The translations under genes were made by a program, and so were the position numbers. From Notospermus geniculatus (Eukaryota > Nemertea > Pilidiophora > Heteronemertea > Lineidae): a stretch of 64,000 nt of DNA. The stretch is from NCBI GenBank assembly GCA_002633025.1, contig NMRB01000224.1, positions 1 to 64,000 on the forward strand, read 5' to 3'. The notes under the pieces were generated by a model. It saw only the letters and a program-made list of their open reading frames with translations. It made no database searches and had not been told where the DNA came from. Positions 35,613-47,200 of this stretch are shown piece by piece (within the stretch, counting starts at the first letter, position 1; the number at the start of each line of letters is the position of its first letter).

Positions 35613-36288
35613 GGACGATGACGTAGGGGAGCGGGCGCTAAAAACCCCTGATTATGGTGACGTAGGGGACCGATCGCTCATAATACCCGATAAACTCGGA
35701 GTGTTTTAGCAGGCGTGTGAAAGCAGATGCTATGTGAGTTACACTCGTCTATCAAGTCTGCTGATTTATGGTTGAAAAATTTAAGGATGAAGTTATTAAG
35801 GATCAAATACATGTACAAGGACAAGATTGTTTTGAAACGTAAGAGTAAAAAAAGTATCTCCAAGTCAAATTACAATCTCGTTCCCAGATCTACCTCATCC
35901 GAGGATATCTCTGGCAAGGGCTACGACCTGACCAAAATTTCTGGTCAACCGCTGGCAGCGTGCCAAAATGTTTGTTTCACACAATATTTCGTTCTTCGAT
36001 GACTGAAAAACATCATATATGCCTANGGACGATGACGTAGGGGAGCGGGCGCTAAAAACCCCTGATTATGGTGACGTAGGGGACCGATCGCTCATAATAC
36101 CCGATAAACTCGGAGTGTTTTAGCAGGCGTGTGAAAGCAGATGCTATGTGAGTTACACTCGTCTATCAAGTCTGCTGATTTATGGTTAAAAAAAATTTAA
36201 GGATGAAGTTATTAAGGATCAAATACATGTAAAAGGACAAGATTGTTTTGAAACGTAAGAGTAAAAAAAGTATCTCCAAGTCAAATTA
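35613..36288. repeat. 413-bp tandem duplication joined at an N
   Basis: 35613-35870 (GGACGATGACGTAGGGGAGC onward to AGTATCTCCAAGTCAAATTA) repeats almost exactly at 36026-36288, and the second copy starts right after a single N. It is either a true tandem duplication or two haplotypes joined by the assembler. Confidence 0.8.
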
Positions 36289-36633
36289 TTGATAGCTTAT
36301 GGGTCCGTGAAGTGAAATAAACACTACGTCATACCAAAACCACACCAGTTTCCGATTTTTTTTTGTTTTGCGTGGCCCTGCCGGCGAAATTCAGACGTAA
36401 TGCCCATTGATAGTGAGATCACATGTTGGCTTCCCTCTCCAAAATTCAAAAGCAGGCCAGCTGTTCTGTTGTTCACCCTGGATGGAGAGTCTGTGTGCCC
36501 CAGATTTTCAAACCGTGTCTGATCGAAGCGTCGGTGGAGACGCGATCGATGCGCGTGTATGTTGTGAATTATAAGCAGTTCAGTGCAGACAAACGGATGG
36601 ATTATCGTAGGAGGCGAAAATACGAGAGGGAAA

Positions 36634-39600
36634 ATGAAGGATGCCAAAGTTATCATCACATTCACTCTACTAATCCTTGTAGAACAAGGTAAGGTAATTC
36701 TTTGGTCTGATTTTTGTGAGAAATTTGCGGGAAAATATTGCAGACAGACAATTGATGAACAATCGGAGGGAAATGGCGTCTGATGGATTTATTTGCCGTA
36801 TGTTATTGATTTAAGTGAAGAACAACTCGGTGCATATTGACAAGGCTTTCTAATATGAACTACCTGTATATACGTATCTATGGATCTGCATGGAAAAAAT
36901 CTCTCTCAGCATCTGATTATTGCCAATTTCTAGGGTTCCAATGGACGCGCATCTTCAACTCATCACTGATGTCTGGACCTACATGTATCTGTTTTGCCGC
37001 AGCGAACCGATTTCTTTCGGAGTCGCTTTATGAATCCTTTGAATATACGTATAGACAGAGTTAATTTGGCCTTGACGTAACGGCAGGCACTTTGCAAAAT
37101 TAGAAGCTATGCTGGTGTAACCCTAAAGAGTGTCCACGACGATTTAGGTCCTGCCCTATTGGGCGGCAACAAAATAACAACCAATGACCAGATCCTTTAG
37201 CCGGCGGAGACTTTCACCATAGTCTCCTCTTACTTTTGCAGCGAAGTAACATTACAATATAAACCTCTACAAACAATATTCATCATCTACCTGTAGATTT
37301 CGGTTTGTCATTTTTGCACTGCAGCCTCGGGCGGAATCCAAATCTGGCACGTTGGCAAATATTGGTCTTTGCAAGAGAATGTTTGGTTGCCAGGACGACA
37401 GGTTTCCTCTAGGGCAGAATAAAAAGTGTGTACGAAAACAATGCATTCACCTACTTATCATCGATCCCTTCCATATCAGCCCCACTCCCTCCCATCCATA
37501 CTCCAAAATAACCAGTCTTACAAACTTTTGGATTTCAGTGCATCCTGTTGCTTCTCGGAGCACGAGGGGCTTCTGGAGGCTGAAAGGATTTGAACAGGCC
37601 CTGACCACCTCACCAGTCACGCCAGTTGTGAGAGAAACATTCAGAATGGTCGCCGTATCATTGAAACTCTATTTACGCCCTGTTTTTCCCTTTAGCCATC
37701 GGCCAGGTCTCGCAAGCTGCCGCCGATATTTCCAAGGTGATTGAGAAGGAGACGAAAGTAGCAGGAGCTGAAGGGAAACTCCACTGTACCGTCAATGGTG
37801 TGGCTGCTGCAGGGGGTAATGTAAGTACATGTATCTTTCCTGGGGAATACCAACAACAGAGCTGGCGTTCAATCTGAACCTCCAATCCAGAGACCCAAGC
37901 CAACGCGCCTCTTATTCTCATGCTGATATAGGTCGTAAAATGGCTGAGAGGTGCAGGGTTTAGGAGAGGTGGACCCATCAAAACCTACCCAGTCAACATG
38001 AATGATAACCATCATGGGAACAAAGAAAGAGAAATCACAAAAATTGACACATAAAGTGATGATAAACCGGAAGTCAATTTCCAGAATCTTAGCAAATTTT
38101 CGACCCCAAGCGAGGTCTTCTTCAGGCTGGCACTTTCAAGTCGAGCTACCAGAAGTGTAAATCATGGGAACAAACATGGTCTGATCGCGCTGAGAACGCT
38201 TTTTCAGGTCTTCTGGTCTAAACTGAAGACAAAGCATACAAGAACTACGACGATTTCGAGGGACCGCACCATTACGATCAGGTCAAACCCCAAGGAAAAC
38301 GGGCAGAGAAAGTACAAAGTCTATGTGAAGGATCTGACCGATTCGAAACAAATCTTTACCTTGGCGGTGAGACGTATGACCGTAGCCGACAGCGGGAAGT
38401 ATGAATGCATGATATATTTGCCCGGGATGGATTCGGAATTGCTTCCTAGAGCTATTGGCGAAATGGTTGTTCAGGGTGAGTTCAGAACATCACGGCACCT
38501 TTTCACCGTAGTCGCAACTCCCCAGGTGTCTCAACCCATTTAATATCACTGGGATTGTACATGTATGTATGTGACGTGCTTTGTTCCAGTACCCCCACGC
38601 ATGCTGAAGATGCAGATCAACCCCTTTGTCACAGCGGTCGAGGGTTCGAACGCCACACTCACCTGCAATGCCGACGGTGTGCCTAAGCCAAAGATCAAGT
38701 GGACGAGAGCGAATGGGAAGGAGTTTAGTGGAGGACAGCAAACTCTTTTTGTATGTACATGTATAAGTGTAGTTTTCTACGCCAAGTGACTTTTTTTAAT
38801 CATTCCATTACAAGCAGTTTGAAAAGAGACTTATTCCTGCATGACGCCTTGTCTTGTGTTGCAGGGGACCGAAATCATTCTAAGAGATGTTACTAACGTG
38901 CAGGATGGGGTGTACAGGTGCACCGCAGACAATAACGTGAAGCCCCCAGCCGTCATGGACATCAAGCTACAGGTTCGCACCAAGCCGGTCGCTAGAGCCT
39001 TCAGGCGTAGCTACGGACAGGCACGTGACAAGAATCTTGAAGTCGAGTTGGCCTGTTTGATATCAGGTGAGGGAATTGCGCAGTAGATTCAAGGGAGGTC
39101 TAGAAATATTGGAATCATGATGAGAAAATTATTGATAAGGAAAAATATAAAAGTTAGGTTGAAGCAGCTGCATGTGGTTTTCCTTAAAGGTGCTTTAGTT
39201 CAAATTGTAAGCATTACGGTTTATTTATTTACATGGTTGATTATAATAGTTATTTTTTCCTCGGACAGGTGGCAGCACCGTGTATACCAAAACATTAATG
39301 TTATCTATTTTTATATCCATCTTGATAAATATTCTTGTAACTGAAATATATTAATGATTTTACGCTCAAAAACAAACAAAAAGTTGTGAATGCCGAGATT
39401 TAATTCGATTTTATCTGATTTGTTAGTACCAGAAGTTGACAATAGGTGGCAAACCGTAATGTTTACAATTCGAACTAGAGCACCTTTAACTGCTGTCCCC
39501 ACATAGCCGTAGGCTTCCAATCAAGCTTTACTATTCTTCAGGTGACCCTCAGCCAGATCTTCAATGGTACCGTATCAAGGAGAAGGAAAATGAGAACGAC

Positions 39601-40403
39601 ACTATGGTGGAGGAACCCATTAACGATGACTTCAAACACGACGTGAGCAAGATCGGAGTCTACCCAGGGCACAACAGGTAAACTGAAGCCAGATGTGCCG
39701 TAAAAATTCTCTACTTTTACATCAAAGACTGAGCTCATTCAGCAATATTCCGGCTCAGCCCACATCTACTATGCACTGAGGAAAGGGGTGTTCTAAGTCG
39801 AACACGGAGGTTTTTTAGAATATTCAACTCAGGTTGGTTCTGTAACATTATACCTTATAACCACTCTTGTCACATCCAAGATGTCACATCCATCCTGAAC
39901 GTCGGCCCTGAGAGCCATTGATCGGTTGTACATGTAGACCTGACGATACCAGCGTTCCTTTTCTATTTATCAGAAAGGCGAGTGACCAGTGGTTCACACT
40001 GAGAATAAGTCAGCTCAAGTCTCGAGACTTCGGCATATACATGTGCACTGGCACCAACATTTACGGCACTGGTCATGCATTCATAAAGCTCTATCGTAAG
40101 TATTTGCTCATCATGGCTCGTTCATCACAACGTGAAATCGGCTTGACTTTTTCTGCCCGATATTGGGGGCGCTACGAGCGGTTGTAGGCTATCAAAGACG
40201 TTATAAAGGCAGGGACGAAACGTACAACGGCTAGTCTGCTGGTTCCTCATTTCCACGTAAATTCCATTTCAGGAACACCAACATGCCAAGGTTCACTGTG
40301 TCTATACGAGTCGAGAATATTAGGAACGCCAGGTCTTTCCGCCTCAAGAACGCTCATTATTTTCACCCTCATGTGGGCTTTGTTGCTCTCCCTCGGAGGC
40401 TAG
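36634..40403 (+). CDS. Three-Ig-domain GPI-type adhesion protein (Lachesin/IgLON-like), eight exons, 399 aa
   Basis: Exons: 36634-36688, 37696-37820, 38208-38475, 38590-38750, 38865-39066, 39542-39677, 39974-40095, 40273-40403. All are GT-AG and in frame. The signal peptide is MKDAKVIITFTLLILVEQ. Ig1 has Cys49, Trp63 and DSGKYEC (Cys127). Ig2 has EGSNATLTC (Cys175), IKWTR and DGVYRC (Cys222). Ig3 has ELAC (Cys267), LQWYR and IYMC (Cys340). The protein ends in a hydrophobic stretch (383-399, LIIFTLMWALLLSLGG) with no cytoplasmic tail, preceded by small residues, which fits a GPI-anchor signal. Three Ig domains plus GPI is the IgLON/Lachesin/neurotrimin layout, so a role in cell-cell adhesion or recognition is inferred. 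Ig1 is split by a phase-0 intron and bounded by phase-1 introns, which makes it a movable cassette. Confidence 0.88.
39188..39485. mobile_element. TTAA-type MITE, copy 2 (298 bp), in intron 5 of the first Ig gene
   Basis: The same element as 28100-28390 in the opposite orientation, with TTAA on both sides (39184-39187, 39486-39489) and arms of about 36 bp starting AGGTGCTTTAGTTCAAATTG. It ends only 56 bp before the exon 6 start at 39542. Confidence 0.85.
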
Positions 40404-40670
40404 AGAAGTCTTCGACACACAGTGCTGTAGACCTATAGAAACTCTGGCTTACTTTTCATGATCACTGCTGAAGATAATAAGACGGGAGTTGCACGGTTTT
40501 GTTGGCCATATCGGTGTAGTGTCTCATATTAAGTACTCAGAACACAGGGGAACGGATACGGTCAGCAAAGATATCCTGGCATTTTCCCCCGCTGAGGACT
40601 GAGCAGCCTGCTAGCCTGCGACTGATGAAGAAGAAATAACCGTCCTGGACCAAGGGAGTTGTGTTCTGTG

Positions 40671-41178
40671 GTGAACCACCCTGTGCCTTCAGGTGCAGAC
40701 CATGCGCATTCCGTATACACTGTCTGGAAAGTACTGCAGGTAATACGTTTAGATATGATCAACTTTGGAATGATCAAAAGATAATATGTAACATAGCGAA
40801 AATGTTGATTGAGTGTAAGCGTTTGTATAGAATAATGTAACTTCGTCAGCCGAGAATTGGCTTGGTCTGTCTGCATTTTTTGCTTGACCCTGACTCCCTG
40901 TGCTTATAAGGGACTAGAAGCACAGGGAGTTTGGATCGGGCTGGGAATGCGGTTGGACCCTGTTAGTTCTCAGTTGACGACTTGTCAGTGATCAGAGTAA
41001 GCTGTTACCTCCACATCTATGCCACACAATGCCATCTTGATGTATCTTGTATCTTGTAACCTTATTGTACACTATACCATAACTGGTTGTGTAATAAAAG
41101 AATTTGGAATTTGGAATTTGGAAATTCGGCATACGGAATGCATATGGTCTGCACTGAATGCACAGGGTTGGTTCACCA
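40671..41178. mobile_element. Foldback element with an internal retroelement-like insertion
   Basis: Arms TGTGCCTTCAGGTGCAGACC (about 40681) and the complement near 41130-41175 are inverted. The paralogous flank of the second Ig gene has the same palindrome without the ~380-bp interior (48228-48366). The insert ends in a GGAATTT/AATTTGG tandem tail at 41098-41126, preceded by GTAATAAAAG, like a LINE or SINE 3' end. Confidence 0.6.
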
Positions 41179-41383
41179 CAGTTCTAATCAATGGTAGCAG
41201 AAGAACGCTTCAAACATCCCATGGCTTTTCGATCAGAAGCATTATGACGCGACAGCTGGGCGTACTCTGTCTTTACCAACACTGCCATCAACCAAACGCT
41301 TCTGTTCCAACTGTGTCCTTCAAAATTGACTATAGGTGGCAAACGCGAAGGTACTCTCCGTTGTACCTTAATAGAACGACGGA

Positions 41384-42755
41384 CTCTCGTCTCAAATTTC
41401 GAAATAGACAGGCATGACAGGGTATTAACGACTTGGCGCAATTAAAACGTGTGTGATTTTATAAGGTTTGGGTGCATGTATGTATTTGATATCAATTTAC
41501 ATTCAGCTGTCCAGTGGGGTTTGCTATGATTGTTTGGCAGTTCGTTTGTATTAGGCCTGTGTACAGGGCTGGGTGGGATATACATGTATTCTCCATTCAT
41601 TTGTAATGTTTTTTATACCCTGGTCACTTGTAATAAATAAATTTAAATCACAGCACGTAATTTCTGTGTACTCTATTTTGTGTCGGCCTTTGTAAATGTG
41701 AGGAAGACGGTAAATGGTGACCGATTCAGACTTTTGATTCATCAAAGTAACCGCTTTGCCCTTGATCACTGTGCTCTGCAGATTCTTGGCATTCTACATG
41801 TAGGCTATACTAGAAAAATCGAAAACACCGAAGAAAAGTGAGTACACATATTTGCTTAGATGTGCCTTTGATGTAGACAGTCAGTACATGTAATTATCTG
41901 ACTGACATCTAAGCCATTACATAATCACCATTATTGTAACAGCTTGAAATTAGATTAAATGATGTAGATAAGAATGCTTAGGCATTCGCCAAGTAATTCC
42001 ATGTGATTGAAGTGATTCTATTGTTCTAAATGGGCAGAAATTTGGGTCAAATCTAAAAAAATTTTCACCAGTACATAACCAAATTATTCTGTATAATCAT
42101 GGTCGTTCGGAATATGAAAATGGTGTGGATAAGACATGGGGAATGACGATGTCTTTACCAAAACAACAAATAAAAACATTTTTCTCAATGCATGTAAATG
42201 TATGTGGTCAGACTGCCTTAAACACCTGAGCGCAGATCGGATGATATCTGCGGATTTATGCTACAAAAAAGGTGACATCTATCCCTGAGCATCATCGCCG
42301 CTATTCATTGAGACATCAGATAAGCAGCTGAATCAACTCACCGCCTCTTGATTTGGGCCTATTCACAACCCGAGAGAACAGGGACATGACGGACTCTGTC
42401 AACTGACCTCGTTCCCAAACTTCAATCGTCAAAAACCTCTGGAACGTATGGAAAATCATGGCATGCATTCAGTGGTTCAGATCGTAAACAACCTGTAATT
42501 ATGTAGACGAAGTTTGATGTAAAAAGTTGATGGCAAATTCAGGATGGCCATGGCCTGGAACAGCAGGACGAGCTTGGGCGAGCGAGGCTCCATATAAAGG
42601 GAGTGGCTGAGTGGAGTGCACCAGATTCAAATCGGGACTGATCAAAGCGCCGGAGACTCCACTGGTCCTGTCACTTGTGAGAGTGTCTCTGCAGTTTACA
42701 ACAAACGCTGGAGGTCAAAATACAACAAGAAAAATGAGGAATGCAACATTTATTC
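41384..42755 (+). repeat. Upstream-region duplication, copy 1 (promoter and truncated first exon of the second Ig gene)
   Basis: About 1.37 kb is nearly identical to 42899-44260. It includes the 5' region and the first 22 bases (42734-42755) of the signal-peptide exon, cut off by the N gap at 42756. It may be an extra first exon, a fragment of a further gene copy missing from the assembly, or a haplotype duplicate. Confidence 0.82.
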
Positions 42756-42794
42756 NNNNNNNNNNNNNNNNNNNNNNNNNNNNNNNNNNNNNNN
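42756..42794. other. Assembly gap (39 N)
   Basis: N run that cuts the duplicated first exon and the left part of a MITE. Confidence 0.98.
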
Positions 42795-42893
42795 ATGACA
42801 TCATTGATCGACCGGAAAGGTAATTACGGCAGGCGACGTAGTAGTCGCATCGGTAGTCGCCCCCATTTTAGTCGCCAGTGTGCGGAGCCCTTT
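42795..42893. mobile_element. Right half of a GGGCTCCGCACACTGGCGAC-type MITE
   Basis: Matches the right half of the elements at 52843-53052 and 53055-53303: ATGACATCA, GGCGACGTAGTAGTCGCATC, GTCGCC and the terminus GTCGCCAGTGTGCGGAGCCC. The left half is lost in the gap. Confidence 0.75.
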
Positions 42894-42898
42894 AGAAG

Positions 42899-44260
42899 GA
42901 CGGACTCTCGTCCCAGATTTCGAACTAGACAGACATGACAGGGTATTAACGACTTGGCGCAATTTATTAAAACGTGTGCGATTTTATAAGGTTTGGGTGC
43001 ATGTATGTATTTGATATCAATTTACATTCAGCTGTCCAGTGGGGTTTGCTATGATTGTTTGGCAGTTCGTTTGTTTTAGGCCTGTGTACAGGGCTGGGTG
43101 GGATATACATGTATTCTCTATTCATTTGTAAAGGTAGGCGTATGTTTTTTATACTCTGGTCAGTTGTAATAAATAAATTTCAATCACGTAATTTCTGTGT
43201 AGTATATTTTGTGTCGGCCTTTGTAAATGTGACTAAGACGGTAAATGGTGACCTATTCAGACTTTTGATTCATCAAAGTAACCGCTTTGCCCTTGATCAC
43301 TGCTCTGCAGATTCTTGGCATTCTACATGTATAGAAAAATCGAAAACACCGAAGAAAAGCGAGTACACGTATTTGCTTAGATGTGCCTTTGATGTAGACA
43401 GTCAGTAATTATCTGACTGACGTCTAAGCCATTACATAATCACCATTATTGTAACAGCTTGAAATTAAATAATATAGATTAAATGATGTAAAATGCTTAG
43501 GCACTTGCCAAGTAATTCCATGTGATTACAGTGATTCTATTGTTCTAAATGGGCAGAAATTTGGGTCAAAGCTAAAATCTATTTTTTTTCACCAGTACAT
43601 AACCAAGTTATTCTGTATAATCATGGTCGTTCGGAATATGAAAATGGTGTGGATAAGGCATGGGGAATGACGATGTCTTTACCAAAACAACAAATAAAAA
43701 TATTTTTCTCAATACATGTAAATGTATGTGTGCAGAGTGCCTTAAACACCTGAGCGCAGATATGATATCTGCGGATTTATGCTACAAAAAGGTGACATAT
43801 ATCCCTGTATGAGCATCATCGTCGCTATTCACTGAGACATCAGATAAGCAGCTGAATCAACTCACCGCCTCTTGATTTGGGCCTATTCACAAACCGAGAG
43901 AACGGGGACATGACGGACTCTGACAACTGACCTCGTTCCCAATGTATGGAAACTGATGGCATGCATTCAGTGGTTCAGATCGTAAACAACCTGTAATTAC
44001 TAGTATGTAAACGAAGTTTGATGTAAAATGTTGATGGCAAATTCAGGATGGCCATGGCCTGGAACAGCAGGACGAGCTTGGGCGAGCGAGGCTCCATATA
44101 AAGGGAGTGGCTGAGTGGAGTGCACCAGATTCAAATCGGAACTGATCAAAGCGCCGGAGACTCCACTGGTCCTGTCACTTGTGAGAGTGTCTCTGCAGTT
44201 TACAACAAACGCTGGAGGTCAAAATACAACAAGAAAAATGAGGAATGCAACATTTATTCT
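42899..44260 (+). repeat. Upstream-region duplication, copy 2
   Basis: The second unit of the 1.37-kb duplication, leading directly into the complete first exon at 44238. Differences from copy 1 are small indels (for example the extra AAAGGTAGGCG near 43130 and loss of about 30 bp near 43945). Confidence 0.82.
44096..44103 (+). promoter_or_regulatory. TATA-like box of the second Ig gene
   Basis: ATATAAAG in CTCCATATAAAGGGAGTGG, about 135 bp before the ATG at 44238. It is conserved in the duplicated upstream copy (42592-42599). Confidence 0.5.
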
Positions 44261-47200
44261 GGTATTCAGTCTCCTGATCCTTGTTGGACAAGGTAGGTGA
44301 ATTCTTTGCGTTGTTGTGTAAAGTACTTTTATGATAACTAACGAAATTCGCTTTCGGAAAACAAACAAATGCGACTTGAGGATACATTTATACGTACATG
44401 TATTTTTTTAAAAACTGTGATATTTTCGTGATACGTACGTACAGCTAGCGGCACCATTCATTTGGACTCAAGAAACACAAATTAATTCCGTGACAAATAC
44501 ATGTATCCAACAGGAACGATCTTACCAAATGGGGGGGGGGGGGGGGGTTTTTTNTTTATTTCACAAATTTCCGTTCATCTTCTGAATGGTTTTTAGATAA
44601 CCTCAACAAATGTACCGTTATGCGGGATTGTGTGTAGGCCTATACGTTCCTCTTGCACAGCTTAACAAGGCATTCCATCCAGTCTGCTTGGCCTAGGTCG
44701 TTCGCCAGCAAGGCCGAAAGTATTTGAAGTGGCTCTGACCCCCTCATGCACTTCTTGCATGAGAAACGCCAGAATAGTTGTTGAACACGTGAGAAATGGC
44801 ATCTTCACCCTCTTTTTTTCCTACAGCCATTGGCCAGGTCTCGCAACCTGCCGCCGGTATTTTAGATGTGACTGAGAAGGAGACTAAACCAGCTGGTGAT
44901 GAAGGGAGACTGAGCTGCACCGTCACTGGCGTCGCTGATGCAGGGGGTACTGTAAGTATCTTTCACAAGGAGTATATTGCAGATATTACACAAACGCGAC
45001 CGGAATGAATTGACATTCTCATGCTGAAAAATGCAGGTCGAAAAATGACAGAGGTCGGTAAGAAGCCTAGCTATCGATACGAAACTGTCTTTTTCCTGAC
45101 GTAGAACATGAATTTGATGACAACCAACACTGAGAACCCCTTTTTCAGGTCGTTTGGTCTAAAGTGGCGAGGTACCGTATCATTTCGGTAAACACCATGA
45201 TGGTGATGGCCAACCCCACAGGGCCAAACGGACAGAAAAAGTACGAAATCTCTGTGACCGATCTGCCCGACGCACAACAGGTCTTTACCTTAGCAGTGAG
45301 ACGTCTGACTTCAATGGACAGCGGGAAGTATGAATGCGTGGTAAATTTGCCTGGGAAGAAGACGGAGAATTTCCCTAGAGCCACTAGCGAAATGGTTGTT
45401 CTACGTAAGTTCATGCAGGTACAGTACACCAACTGGTTTGGAGATATTTAAGATAAGCAGCTGAATCAACTTACTGGCTCTTGATTATAGGCCTATTCAC
45501 AAACCGAGAGAACAGGGACATAGAAACAGGAACAGGGAATTCCGGGCTGACAAATATCCAACAGGAACAATCTTACCAAGGGGGGAGCATTTTTTGAAAA
45601 ATTTCCATTCGCAATTAACACGATTCCACATCTTCTCCTTAACAAATGTACCGTTATGCCGATTTCCTCATACGTTCCTCTTGCAGACCTTAACAACATT
45701 TTCCGTCCAGTCTGTTTGGCCTTCGCTAGCAAGGCTAAGAGTAGGCTATTTGAAGCGGCTCTGACCACCTCATTCCTTGCATGAGAAACATAGAATAATT
45801 GTTTGAACACATTGTCATATTACTGAGAAATGGCATCTTCACCCTATTTTTCCTACAGCCATTGGTGGCCAGGTCTCGCAAGCTGCCGCCGGCATTTTAA
45901 ATGTGACTCAGAAGGAGACTAAACCAGCTGGTGATGAAGGGAGACTCAGCTGTACCGTCACTGGCGTCGCTGCTACAGGGGGTACTGTAAGTATCTTTCA
46001 TAAGGAGTGTTGCAGATATTACACAAACGCGACCCGAATGAATTGACATTCTCATGCTGAATATGTAGGTCGAAATATGACAGAGCTCGGTAGGTGTTTG
46101 GCATCGCTGGTACAGAAGATATGTTAGCAAACAAGTCTAGCTATCGATACGAAACTGTCTTTTTCCTGATGTAGAAACATGAATTTGATGACAACCAACA
46201 TTGAGGACCCCTTTTTCAGGTCAGTTGGTCTAAAGTGACGAGGTACCGTATCATTTCGCTAAACCGCATGATTTTGACGTCCAACCCCACGGGGCCAAAC
46301 GGACAGAAAAAGTACGAAATCTTTGTGACGGATCTGACTGACTCGAAACAGGTCTTTACCTTAGCGGTGAGACGTCTGGCTTCAATTGACAGCGGGAAGT
46401 ATGAATGCGTGATACATTTGCCTGGGAAGAAGACGGAGAATTCCCCTCGAGCCACTAGCGAAATGGTTGTTCTGCGTAAGTTCATGCAGGTATAGGCCTA
46501 CATTATAGCACACCAATTGGTTTGGAGATAAGCAGCTGAATCAACTTACTGGCTCTTGATTTAGGCCTATTCACAAACCGAGAGAACAGGAACATGGGAA
46601 CAGGAACAGGGAATTCCCAACAGGAACAATCTTACCAATGGGAGGGGGAGGGCATTTATTTGACAAATGTCCATTCGCAATGAACACGATTCCACATCTT
46701 CTCCTTAGTGGTTACCTAACAAGGCATTCCATCCAGTCTGCTTGGCCTGGGTCATTCTAGCAAGGCCGAAAGTATTTGAACTGGTCTGACCACCTCACTT
46801 CTTGCATGAGAAACGCCACAATAATTGTTGAACACATTATCGTGTTATTGAGAAATGGCATCTTCACCCTCTTTTTTTCCTACAGCCATTGGCCAGGTCT
46901 CGCAACCTGCCGCCGGTATTTTAGATGTGACTGAGAAGGAGACTAAACCAGCTGGTGATGAAGGGAGACTCAGCTGTACCGTCACTGGCGTCGCTGCTGC
47001 AGGGGGTGCTGTAAGTATCTTTCATAAGGAATATTGCAGATATTACACAAACGCGGCCCGAATGATTTGACATTCTCATGCTGAATGTGTACACGTCATA
47101 GGTCGAAAAATGACAGAGCTCGGTAGGTGTTTGGCATCGCTGGTACAGAAGATATGTTAGCAAAAAGTCTAGCTATCGATACGAAACTGTCTTTTTCATG

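Noticed and set aside
35727-36002. 91-codon frame rich in Lys downstream of channel gene 2
   Set aside because: It lies in a duplicated block whose second copy does not preserve it, and there is no recognisable motif or splice context.
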